Assembly: GCA_038146985.1 (NCBI GenBank) | Contig: JAYQSQ010000019.1 | Location: 62,001 to 126,000 of the forward strand | Length of the DNA stretch: 64,000 bases | From: JADHLJ01 sp038146985 | GTDB lineage: Bacteria > Pseudomonadota > Alphaproteobacteria > Thalassobaculales > Thalassobaculaceae | Reading direction: 5' to 3' | Shown: in pieces, positions 44,966 through 52,621 of the stretch | How positions within the stretch are numbered: position 1 is the stretch's first letter | Layout of the letters: each line of letters starts with the position of its first letter | Notes under the pieces: model-generated | What the model was told of the DNA's origin: nothing | Seen by the model: only the letters and a program-made list of their open reading frames with translations | The model's database searches: none | Translations under genes and position numbers: made by a program

Positions 44966-46270
44966 ATGGACTCAGATAAAATTGCGGAATTGAAGCGGGG
45001 GGTTGCCGAACTGGATTGGCCTTGGTCTCAATTTTCTCTTGAAAGGGCGGAAAGGTACGATATTCGAGGCCAAAAAGATTATGACGCTCACGATCTGGTT
45101 CGAGAGCTTATTTACGCTCGGTTTGGGGACGAGTCGTCCATCAGCATGGGTAAACTCCCTCCGATCGTTTCGCCAATGTTTTGGGAGGCCATCAGCGGAA
45201 CTCCGCGAGAAAAGATACTGTCGATTAAAAATCGCGGGCAGCCTATTCCGCCAAAACGATATGCACGCTACCGCCAGATGGGGAGGTACTGGCCAAGTAT
45301 AAAAAAGATCTATCCGATCAACTTGGCAGACTATCGCGGCAGTTTGTTAGAGACATACAATCTTGGAGGGTGGTCGAAGAGGGATAGGGATGTCGATTTG
45401 GATCGGAGGATAGCAGGTCTATCTCTTTTCAAAGCCTCTGTTTCTAGAGGGGAATGGCCAGCTTTGCTTCTGATCGTACCCGACTCGCCGGAGGTCGGGC
45501 GGGTCGACGATTCTTTCACGATAACGCCCCACATGGAGGTCCGAATTATCCGGGGCGAGGGGCTTACAGAGCATCAGGGTTATCTCTATTATTGCCCAAT
45601 TGAGAATGATTATTTAAGAGCGACGTGGAATAAACGTTGGAATTTATCCATTTTTTATGCCAGTTCGAGAAGTTATTGGCCGTCGGATTTAATTTTTTCC
45701 AATTCTATTTTTTTATTCAAAGAGAAATGCGTAAAATTCAATATTGGATCTTTGGAAAGAATGGAGAATTTTCTGTTGAACCTAAAAAGCACGCAGGGCG
45801 CCGGCGGTCCGGTAGAGCGCGCGACTTCGTTAAGCGTGGAACGCGTATTTCTTTGCCACGCTACAGAGGACAAGGGGGCCATTGTCAAACGGTTTGACCA
45901 TGCATGCAGGGCTAAAGGAATCCAGACGTGGTATGATGAAAATGAAATCTCGTGGGGTGACGACATCGTAGGCAAGGTCAATTTTGGTTTGGCGGAAGCA
46001 AGCAAGGTTGTTGTGTTCATTTCTAAAGATTCTTTAGAAAAGAGTTGGCCAAGAAGAGAACTAGAATCGGCTCTCAATCTGGGAATCTCTAAACAGGGGT
46101 TTGTGTTACCGTTGCTTCTTGGGATTAGCCACGAAACAATTCGTGGAAAGTATCCACTGCTTGCCGGAATGCGGGCTATGACTATCCCGGACTATGATCC
46201 CTTGGTCGAAGTAGATTCGGTGGTTCTGGATGACCTTGTAGGCAAACTGGCAACTGCGTTGCGGAGGTGA
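44966..46270 (+). CDS. Orphan TIR-domain protein with an unrecognised N-terminal domain
   Basis: A 434-aa protein. Residues ~291-420 form a TIR domain: VFLCHATEDKGAIVKRFDHA, the BB-loop region TWYDENEISWGDDI, VVVFISKDSLEKSW and the Glu of WPRRE (E365), which aligns by position with the catalytic Glu of NAD-cleaving TIR enzymes. The N-terminal ~280 residues match nothing I know and contain no Walker A motif, so it is not an NLR-type protein. Codons are AT-rich (TTA, AAA, ATA frequent) unlike all neighbours, a sign of transfer. It stands alone between two genes of unrelated metabolism. The ATG at 44966 is preferred over a GTG at 44957. A role in anti-phage abortive infection by NAD depletion is inference. 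Confidence 0.82.
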   Translation: MDSDKIAELKRGVAELDWPWSQFSLERAERYDIRGQKDYDAHDLVRELIYARFGDESSISMGKLPPIVSPMFWEAISGTPREKILSIKNRGQPIPPKRYARYRQMGRYWPSIKKIYPINLADYRGSLLETYNLGGWSKRDRDVDLDRRIAGLSLFKASVSRGEWPALLLIVPDSPEVGRVDDSFTITPHMEVRIIRGEGLTEHQGYLYYCPIENDYLRATWNKRWNLSIFYASSRSYWPSDLIFSNSIFLFKEKCVKFNIGSLERMENFLLNLKSTQGAGGPVERATSLSVERVFLCHATEDKGAIVKRFDHACRAKGIQTWYDENEISWGDDIVGKVNFGLAEASKVVVFISKDSLEKSWPRRELESALNLGISKQGFVLPLLLGISHETIRGKYPLLAGMRAMTIPDYDPLVEVDSVVLDDLVGKLATALRR

Positions 46271-46386
46271 CCTGCCTGCATTGAGTGGTCCACCTGTCAT
46301 AAGAGATCAGGCGGTCAGGATTGCCCTGATGCGGCGGTCGGAGCGTCGCGTAGGCCGACAGATCAGGGCGCGGCAAGAAAGCCTGG

Positions 46387-46413
46387 GGCGCCGGCGGCCG
46401 ACGGCCAGGCGCC
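46387..46413. repeat. Strong GC hairpin between the TIR and PhyH genes
   Basis: GGCGCC (46387-46392) and GGCGCC (46408-46413) pair, with an inner GGCC/GGCC pair (46396-46399 and 46403-46406). It lies between convergent genes. No T-run follows. The 209-base gap also holds ATCAGG-CCTGAT inverted segments near 46306-46330 but no gene I can support. Confidence 0.35.
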
Positions 46414-46479
46414 GAGTAAGAATCTGACGACCGTTCGCCAATCCGACATCCCGGACCAGAACCAAGCGCGACCAGCTAT

Positions 46480-47340
46480 TCACTCCGCCGCCCCGGCGAG
46501 CAGCCGTTCTTTGCCCGCGTCGCTGAAGAAATAGCCGCCGCGGATCTCCATCGCTTTCTTGTGGGCGGCGCGGGCCGCGTCGTCGAGATCGGCCTTCGGG
46601 CGAGGCTCCAGTTCCCAGCCGTCGTTGCGGGTCTGACCGCGCACCAGCATGCCGGTCTCGCGGCGGCCGCGCGGCATGGTGTCGGCGCTGACGAAGGTTA
46701 TCGCGAAGCCGATCCGGCGGTCGTCGCTGTCATTCGGATTGGAGCCGTGCACAACGCCGTAATCGTGGATCGACATCTCGCCGGGCTTCAGCACCAGATC
46801 GACCGCGTCCGTCTCGTCCACGGCGCCCGCCACTTTTTCCCGGCGGAACAGGATATTGTGGGGATTGTCCGGCTCCTCGGTATGCATGAGCTGGGTCTTG
46901 TGGCTGCCCTTGATCACCCGCATGCAGCCGTTGCCGGGATGACTGTCGGTAAAGGCGACCCAGGCACGGGCATAGCGGCCGCCGTCGAAATCCGCATAGG
47001 TGGTGTCCTGGTGCCAGGGCACGTAATTGCCGTCGCGGGCGTTCTTGGTGAAGAAGGCGCCGGAGAAGATGATGAGGTCAGGGCCGAGCACATCCTCCAT
47101 CGCGTCCAGCAATTTGGGATCGTGACAGATCTCGTCCAGCCAGGTGAACAGCAGGTGCGGCTTGAACCGCGACAGAGTGAACAGAGTCTCCTCCGCCGGC
47201 CGGTCGGCGACGCTGGCCTCGAAGGCTTCCAGGCGGTCGCGATAGGCCTGCGCCCGCGCCGCTTCGAACACCCGCACCGGCGCCACATACCCGTCCCGCC
47301 GCATCATCTCGACTTGGGCGTCGCTCAACAGTTTCGGCAT
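46480..47340 (-). CDS. Phytanoyl-CoA dioxygenase (PhyH) family Fe(II)/2-oxoglutarate oxygenase
   Basis: A 286-aa non-haem iron oxygenase. The H-x-D iron pair is in VPWHQDTTYADF, the distal His in DYGVVHGSNPN, and the 2-oxoglutarate-binding Arg in DDRRIGFAITF. The start MPKLLSDAQVEMMRRDGYV at 47340 has GGAGG upstream; a much longer in-frame extension is not supported. It hydroxylates an unknown small molecule. It is divergent from the dehydrogenase at 47552. Confidence 0.9.
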   Translation of the reverse strand: MPKLLSDAQVEMMRRDGYVAPVRVFEAARAQAYRDRLEAFEASVADRPAEETLFTLSRFKPHLLFTWLDEICHDPKLLDAMEDVLGPDLIIFSGAFFTKNARDGNYVPWHQDTTYADFDGGRYARAWVAFTDSHPGNGCMRVIKGSHKTQLMHTEEPDNPHNILFRREKVAGAVDETDAVDLVLKPGEMSIHDYGVVHGSNPNDSDDRRIGFAITFVSADTMPRGRRETGMLVRGQTRNDGWELEPRPKADLDDAARAAHKKAMEIRGGYFFSDAGKERLLAGAAE

Positions 47341-47551
47341 GCTGTCCTCCGCTCTCGGAAACCCGCGATGTCGTCTATCCAAGCACGAAATGAAGGAAAG
47401 CCCCAATAGAATGAGAACCAGGGCCTCCAAACAGCCGGCGGATATGCTTGGAAACCGGAAGGAACAGCGATTCTCGGCGAATTTCCAATGAACCGTGATT
47501 TTTATGTGATTATGGCAGGTCACGGGGCCTCGCATTGGAAGGGAATAGAAC

Positions 47552-48493
47552 ATGGCCGTGGGGTTCGTTGGATTGGGAATCATGGGCGCCAGCATGGCGT
47601 CGAACCTGCAAAAGACGGTCGATACGCTCGTCGTGCATGATCTTGAGCGGCAGGTCGCCTCGCAGCACCTTGCCGCCGGGGCGGAGTGGGCGGCGTCGCC
47701 ACGGGAACTTGCCGCGAAATGCGATGTCGTCTTCATGTCGCTCCCCGGGCCGGCCGAGATGGAGGCGGTGGTGCTGGGGCCGGACGGGCTCGCTGAAGGG
47801 TTGCGCAAGGGCGCGGTGATCTTCGATCTGTCAACGAACGCGCCAACCGTGGTGCGCGCCGTTCATGCCAGGCTGGCTGAGCGGGGCATTCATCTGCTCG
47901 ATGCGCCGGTCTCGGGCGGGGCGACGGGAGCGAAGTCGGGCCGCTTGTCCATCTGGGTCGGCGGGGAGGAGGCTCTATTCAATAAACATCGTCCCATGCT
48001 CGACGCGATCGGCGACGCGGTCGAGTATATCGGACCGATCGGCGCCGGATCGATTGCCAAGCTGGCGCATAACAGCGCCCACTTCGCCATACAGTTCGCG
48101 CTTGCCGAGGTCATGACCCTCGGTGTTAAGGCGGGGGTCGAACCACTGGCGCTGTGGAAAGCGGTGCGCCGCGGTTCCGTCGGGCGCTCGCGCACCTTCG
48201 ACCGGCTCGGACAGGAGTTCCTGGCGAACACCTATGACCCGCCGGGCTTTGCGCTCGATCTCGGCCACAAGGACGTCAGCCTTGCGACCGCTCTCGGACG
48301 GGAGCTCGGCGTGCCCATGCGGATCGCCAATCTGGCGCTCGAAGAGATGACCGAGGCGCTGAACCGAGGCTGGGGCAAACGCGACTGCCGGGTCCCGATG
48401 CTGCTCCAGCAGGAGCGCGCGGGCGTGAAGATTGAGGTGGACCGCGCCGGCATCGACCAGGTCCTGCGGGACGATCCGCCATACAAGGGCTGA
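47552..48493 (+). CDS. NAD(P)-dependent oxidoreductase, 3-hydroxyisobutyrate dehydrogenase family
   Basis: A 313-aa beta-hydroxyacid dehydrogenase-like protein: Rossmann motif GFVGLGIMGASMASNL (residues 4-19), LDAPVSGGATGAKSGRL, and catalytic Lys in AGSIAKLAHNSA. About 25 residues longer than the mmsB product at 3.5 kb and clearly different in sequence. The next genes downstream belong to a separate regulator/cupin unit. Likely oxidises or reduces a hydroxy acid within the catabolic region; substrate unknown. Confidence 0.87.
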   Translation: MAVGFVGLGIMGASMASNLQKTVDTLVVHDLERQVASQHLAAGAEWAASPRELAAKCDVVFMSLPGPAEMEAVVLGPDGLAEGLRKGAVIFDLSTNAPTVVRAVHARLAERGIHLLDAPVSGGATGAKSGRLSIWVGGEEALFNKHRPMLDAIGDAVEYIGPIGAGSIAKLAHNSAHFAIQFALAEVMTLGVKAGVEPLALWKAVRRGSVGRSRTFDRLGQEFLANTYDPPGFALDLGHKDVSLATALGRELGVPMRIANLALEEMTEALNRGWGKRDCRVPMLLQQERAGVKIEVDRAGIDQVLRDDPPYKG

Positions 48494-48619
48494 GACCGCC
48501 GGCTCGTCTGGGCGTCGACACCGTCCCGGCGTCGGATTCCTTCGTCCTCTGGTCACGGCTTTTCGGTCAAGCGTCCTGGCGTCGAATGCGTCCTTGCAGC
48601 GACCCCCTCAAGGGCGAGC

Positions 48620-49189
48620 TCAGCCTCTTTCCACAATCAGGTAGATCAGAGCGTCGGTCGATCGGTCCGGATTCTCGACCGCATGCGGGACGTCCGTTCG
48701 GCAACTGCAGCTGTCACCGGCGGAAAGCTCGGCCACTTCCTCGCCCACCGTGACCCGGATACTGCCCGCGGCCACATGCACATACTCTATTGTGCCCGAG
48801 GCGTGAGCAGGGGATGGCCCCAGGGCCGTGGCTGGTGGAATCTGATAACGGACGAAGTCAATACGGCTCCCCGGAGTAGCGGGGCCCAGGCTTTGCCAAG
48901 GCGCAGGCGTTTTGCCGCCGGCACTTTCGTTCTTTCGTAAAACGCGGATGCGCGACGCCGGGTTTGCGTGCCCTTCGATCAGGCTCGACGCGCTAACCCC
49001 CAGGGCCTGAGCCAGATTCACCAAGGTGGTGACGGTCGGCGACTTGGCCCCGCGCTCTATGTCCGAGATCATCGATGCGGATATACCACTGCGCGCCGCC
49101 AACATGCGCAAGCTAAGACCGGCCGCTTCGCGTTGTTCTTTTACTGCGCGGCCAGTGCGTTGGATGATGTCATTTTCTATAGTTGACAT
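48620..49189 (-). CDS. XRE-family regulator with C-terminal cupin domain
   Basis: A 189-aa regulator. The N-terminal helix-turn-helix (about 10-65) includes LSLRMLAARSGISASMISDI and ERGAKSPTVTTLVNLAQAL; the C-terminal cupin (about 110-185) includes GTIEYVHVAAGSIRVTVG and AGDSCSCRTDVPHAVEN. Such proteins sense a small ligand by the cupin barrel and control a neighbouring catabolic or transport gene. It is divergent from the tandem-cupin gene with a symmetric operator candidate over its start codon. ATG 49189 has AAGGAC upstream. Confidence 0.88.
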   Translation of the reverse strand: MSTIENDIIQRTGRAVKEQREAAGLSLRMLAARSGISASMISDIERGAKSPTVTTLVNLAQALGVSASSLIEGHANPASRIRVLRKNESAGGKTPAPWQSLGPATPGSRIDFVRYQIPPATALGPSPAHASGTIEYVHVAAGSIRVTVGEEVAELSAGDSCSCRTDVPHAVENPDRSTDALIYLIVERG

Positions 49190-49202
49190 AATGTCCTTTA
49201 TA
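49178..49202. promoter_or_regulatory. 25-bp symmetric operator candidate at the XRE-cupin start
   Basis: TATA-GTT-GACAT-A-ATGTC-CTT-TATA: the inner GACAT/ATGTC arms are a perfect palindrome about one central base, and TATA blocks lie three bases outside on each side. It covers the regulator's start codon and lies 38 bases from the divergent cupin gene. On the minus strand TTGATG-18-TATAAA is a possible promoter overlapping it. Binding by the regulator itself is inference. Confidence 0.5.
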
Positions 49203-49239
49203 GCGCACAACACGGCCATCCATCAAGGAGGGTAATTCA

Positions 49240-49797
49240 ATGGATAAAGCCGAATTCGAGTCCTGCCTGCGCTCCGAGGGTTACCGGGTTGTAAACAGCA
49301 GCGTGAAGCCGAACCACCTGGCCCCCAATCACTGCCACGATTTCGACGCCAAGGCGTTCGTTCTTGGCGGCGAGATCACTATCACATGTGACAACAATCC
49401 GGTCACCTACCGCACGGGACAGTGTTTCGAAGTGCTCGCGGGCTGCATGCATGCCGAACATGTTGGTCCCGAGGGCGTCGCCCTGCTGTCGGGCCGCCGT
49501 CGCAATGGCGGAACGCTGTCGCCCCAGGCGTTCGAGAGCGATCTTCGGCGCGAAGGTTTCGATATCGTGCATGGCGGCCAACAGCCCGGATTTTCCGAAG
49601 ACTTGCACGCGCATGACTTCGATGCGCGGATCATGGTGCTCGGCGGTGAGATCACCGTAACCCGCGACGGGAAGGCCGACACCTTCCATGCCGGCAATCA
49701 CTGCGAGATTCCGGCGGGTTGCCAACATACGACCAAGACGGGTCCGGAAGGCGTTTCCTACATTGTCGGCAAGGCGTGCGTTCGTGCGGCAAGCTGA
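49240..49797 (+). CDS. Tandem-cupin (bicupin) small protein
   Basis: A 185-aa protein built from two similar ~85-residue cupin repeats. Repeat 1 carries HCHDFDAKAFVLGGEITI and repeat 2 HAHDFDARIMVLGGEITV; each also begins with FES-LR-EG-like sequence (FESCLRSEGYRVV and FESDLRREGFDIV) and ends AGC-H, so the gene arose by internal duplication. The H-x-H and E residues suggest metal binding. AAGGAGG precedes the ATG, a strong ribosome site. It is probably controlled by the divergent XRE-cupin regulator. Confidence 0.8.
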   Translation: MDKAEFESCLRSEGYRVVNSSVKPNHLAPNHCHDFDAKAFVLGGEITITCDNNPVTYRTGQCFEVLAGCMHAEHVGPEGVALLSGRRRNGGTLSPQAFESDLRREGFDIVHGGQQPGFSEDLHAHDFDARIMVLGGEITVTRDGKADTFHAGNHCEIPAGCQHTTKTGPEGVSYIVGKACVRAAS

Positions 49798-49819
49798 ACG
49801 CGGGTAAGGCTAACCGTGA

Positions 49820-49881
49820 GATCAGGGGAAATCAGGGACAGCCACTTATCTGCTTTCCAACTATGGTCATTTCCCCTGATC
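49820..49881. repeat. REP-like inverted repeat with a 13-bp perfect stem
   Basis: GATCAGGGGAAAT (49820-49832) is exactly complementary to ATTTCCCCTGATC (49869-49881), with a 36-base loop that begins CAGGGACAGCCACTTA. The GGGGA-AATCAGGGACAG wording resembles the REP-type palindromes associated with Y1 (RAYT) transposases. It begins 22 bases after the bicupin stop and may also act as a transcription terminator. No transposase gene lies in the window. Confidence 0.65.
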
Positions 49882-49950
49882 CGGTGGCTCCTCCGACGGG
49901 GCTCCGTGAGGAGAATTCGGTAACTGCCTCCCAACTTCGTCCCCCCGATT

Positions 49951-50370
49951 TCATCCGGTCTGTTCAGCTCGGTTCTTGACGAACCACTCGACGATACGTG
50001 GCATATTGTCCTCGAACCCCGCCGGCACGCCAAAGTTCAGGGCGCCGGTTCGCTCCGCCGTTCGATTTTCGAATGTATGGGGAACATGTCCAGGAACCAG
50101 GACGAAGGACCCTTTGGGAGCCCCAATCCATTGATCTCCCATCTGGAAATGCATGGTTCCCTCAAGCACATTGAAGACGTCATCTTCAGGATGAGCATGG
50201 ACTGGTGGACCCTTGGCAAGGGGTTCCAGCCACCATTCGGAGATGTTGTAGCTGCCAGCGGACTCTTCGCGATCAGCCTTAAAGATAGCCGTGACGCCCC
50301 CCATCGCGTAGTGCCGTCCTTGACCCGGTAACAGAACGACACCTTCGCGAGTGCTCTTGCTGTTGGTCAT
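49951..50370 (-). CDS. Single-domain cupin protein
   Basis: A 139-aa protein with a single cupin barrel: GPPVHAHPEDDVFNVLEGTM carries motif 1 (H-x-H and E-like positions) and APKGSFVLVPGHVPHTFEN carries motif 2 with the last metal His. It ends with a short polar helix. The ATG at 50370 fits GGTGAG upstream; a GTG lies 9 bases earlier. Function unknown; such proteins range from isomerases to dioxygenases. Confidence 0.78.
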   Translation of the reverse strand: MTNSKSTREGVVLLPGQGRHYAMGGVTAIFKADREESAGSYNISEWWLEPLAKGPPVHAHPEDDVFNVLEGTMHFQMGDQWIGAPKGSFVLVPGHVPHTFENRTAERTGALNFGVPAGFEDNMPRIVEWFVKNRAEQTG

Positions 50371-50576
50371 ATGACTCACCGTCGTCTCGACGATTACTCA
50401 GCGTCGCCGCTTTGTATAGTTTCCACGGCACCAACGCGGCTGGCAAGGTGAAGAACAAGGCGGCGGTTTCGGCGCAACTGCAGGCAATGTTCCAGGCTTT
50501 TCTACGTATTCTTTATCGCCTGGAATTTGAACTGCTAAGAAACGCTTGCGCAATATGCCGTTTCCCGGCCACCCCA

Positions 50577-51365
50577 TCACCCCACCAGCGCCAACACCCG
50601 GAGCGGGCTGCCCGTCCCCTGTTTGATCTTGAGCGGCGTCGCGATCAGGACCGCGCCGGTGGGCGGCAATTCCCAGAGATTGTTCAGGCACTGCAGACCG
50701 AGCTTGCCAGCGCCATGGAGGTAGAAGTGGGCCGGGAAGGGGGGCGTGTAGTGGCTGCCTTGGCCGGCATCGGTGCCGACGGTCTCGGTGCCGAAGCCGC
50801 GGATATCGCGCTGTTCGATCAGAAAGCGGATCCCCTCCGGCGTCGGGCCGGGGGAGTGGGGGCCGTCCTCGCGCATGTTCAGATACGCGGCGCCGCGCCG
50901 GCGGGACCAGTCCGTGCGCATCAGCACCCAGGCGCCGGCAGGGATCTCGCCATGCTCGGCCTCCCAGTCCTGTATGATCTCGGGCGTCAACTCGAAATCC
51001 TCGTTTTCCGCCGCGCCCTGGCTGCAGTCGATGACGCAGGCCGGGCCGATGAACTGCTCGACCGGGATGGTGTCGACGGAATTGTTCGGCAGATCGCGGC
51101 CCGAGATCCAGTGAACCGGGGCGTCGAAATGGGTGCCGGTGTGTTCCGAGCAGGTGATGTTGTGCCACTTCCAGGCCGGGCCCCGGTGATCGTAAGCGGA
51201 GATCTCCTCCATCCGGAAGCGCGCGCATTGTCCGAACTCGGGCGGCAGGATGATCACCGGAAAGTCCGGGTCCAGGGTGTGGGTGAGGTCGACGACACGG
51301 ATCGCGCCGCTGGCGATCGACAGGGCAAGATCGCCCAGCAGGCTGGGGGAGGTGGCTGCGGTCAT
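50577..51365 (-). CDS. Cyclase family protein (metal-dependent amide/lactone hydrolase fold)
   Basis: A 262-aa protein of the cyclase/kynurenine-formamidase family. The metal-binding signature is HTGTHFDAPVHW (about 86-97), the N-terminal DLTHTLDPDFPV is typical, and GTDAGQGSHYTPPFPAH gives further conserved His residues. It hydrolyses or cyclises small amides or esters. Its start overlaps the stop of the DUF35-SDR gene (ATGA), so cyclase, DUF35-SDR and thiolase form one coupled unit. Confidence 0.88.
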   Translation of the reverse strand: MTAATSPSLLGDLALSIASGAIRVVDLTHTLDPDFPVIILPPEFGQCARFRMEEISAYDHRGPAWKWHNITCSEHTGTHFDAPVHWISGRDLPNNSVDTIPVEQFIGPACVIDCSQGAAENEDFELTPEIIQDWEAEHGEIPAGAWVLMRTDWSRRRGAAYLNMREDGPHSPGPTPEGIRFLIEQRDIRGFGTETVGTDAGQGSHYTPPFPAHFYLHGAGKLGLQCLNNLWELPPTGAVLIATPLKIKQGTGSPLRVLALVG

Positions 51366-52621
51366 GAGGAGGCTCCCCGGTTTTCCATCATCTCGCGCTC
51401 CAGGATCTTGGGCCCGGCGCGCCAGCGGTCGATCAGGTCCTTGGCGACATCGCCCACGAAGACATCCTCGAGACCGCCTTTCAGCCCATCGATCATCGCG
51501 CGGGCGATCGCGGCGGGCGTGACCTTGGGCGGCGGCAGCGGCTGGTGCCACTCATCCTCGGTCGGCCCGGTGAAGACGTTCAGCAGCCGCACCCCGCCGT
51601 CCCAGAGATCGGCCCGCAGATTCTGAGAGAGCGACAGCGCGGCGGCGTTCGAGGCGGAGAACAAGCCATAGTCGGGGCTGTTCGCCCAGGCATTGACCGA
51701 GAGGATGTTGACCCAAGCGGCGGCGCTATTGTCGCCGTCGGCGCCGCGCCCCCGCATCGCCGGGCCGAAATGCTGGGCGAGGCGCAGCAGGCCGAAATAG
51801 TTCACCTCCATCTCCTCGCGGGCGAAGCCCACATCGGCGCGGTCGAGGATGCCGCCGGGCCGAACGAACCGTGCATTGTTGATCAGGATATCGGTCTTGC
51901 CGCCGATCTCGCCGCAAAGCTCGCGGACCGAGGCCGTGTCGGTCACATCCATCGGCAGGATGTCGACATTTGGGATCGCCGCCAGCGCGCCGCGATGCGG
52001 GTAGGGGCGCCAGCTTTCGGCCTCGCCGACAAAGATCATCGAGGCACCGGCATCCGCCAGGGCCTTGGCCAAAGCCGGCGCGTTCTCGTTGCGGGCGTCA
52101 GTGATCAGCACCCGCCGATGTTTGGGATCCGAGGTCATTTCCCGCATCTGTGGGTCATCCTCCATATTTGGCGTCGCGTCGTCGGGGACGGCGAACAGTA
52201 CGCCCTGACCGGACTTGTCCAGCACGCTGACAACCCGCACATCGGCATCCGGCAGAAGGTCGCCGTGCAGATGTGCCATGACCGACGGGCCGGCCTCCAG
52301 TTTCACCGTGCCGATCCGCCACGGCGCGCGCTCGCGGAAATAGATGCTGGTGCTGGTGCGGACCGTGGTCTCTGCGATCAGGCGTCCGAGCGGCGAGACG
52401 TCGCGCCAGGCGAGGTCAATCGACAGGCAGGCCGCGCAGGCGTCGCGGGGCGGATACTGGACGGCCCGGCATTCCCCGCAGACCTGGAGCATGAAACGCC
52501 CCTCGGCGGCGGATGCCGCGATGCCGAGTGCCGCACGGCTCCGGAAATGCGACGGGCGGGTCGGCACCCGGGTGCGGACCTGCGGATCCTTTTTCGGCGG
52601 GCGGGCAAGCGGATCGGTCAT
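51362..52621 (-). CDS. DUF35 (zinc ribbon/OB-fold) fused to a degenerate short-chain dehydrogenase
   Basis: A 419-aa fusion. Residues ~38-145 are a DUF35 acyl-CoA-associated module with zinc ribbon C48-x2-C51 and C62-x2-C65 followed by an OB-fold. Residues ~168-400 have SDR layout (ILINNARFV, VNILSVNAW), but the catalytic Tyr and Lys of Y-x-x-x-K are Phe321 and Asn325 (FSASN), and the Gly-rich cofactor loop is ITDARNENAP with no Gly. It is thus probably not an active reductase. DUF35 proteins pair with thiolase-like enzymes; such a partner is encoded directly upstream with a 4-base overlap. Confidence 0.85.
   Translation of the reverse strand: MTDPLARPPKKDPQVRTRVPTRPSHFRSRAALGIAASAAEGRFMLQVCGECRAVQYPPRDACAACLSIDLAWRDVSPLGRLIAETTVRTSTSIYFRERAPWRIGTVKLEAGPSVMAHLHGDLLPDADVRVVSVLDKSGQGVLFAVPDDATPNMEDDPQMREMTSDPKHRRVLITDARNENAPALAKALADAGASMIFVGEAESWRPYPHRGALAAIPNVDILPMDVTDTASVRELCGEIGGKTDILINNARFVRPGGILDRADVGFAREEMEVNYFGLLRLAQHFGPAMRGRGADGDNSAAAWVNILSVNAWANSPDYGLFSASNAAALSLSQNLRADLWDGGVRLLNVFTGPTEDEWHQPLPPPKVTPAAIARAMIDGLKGGLEDVFVGDVAKDLIDRWRAGPKILEREMMENRGASS

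Noticed and set aside
46182..46376. 64-codon minus-strand frame that looked like a possible transposase remnant
   Set aside because: Overlaps the TIR gene end and shows no recognisable transposase motif; not supported.
46480..47808. Long 442-aa version of the PhyH gene
   Set aside because: The N-terminal 156 residues cross the divergent promoter and the start of the next gene; the ATG at 47340 with GGAGG is the real start.
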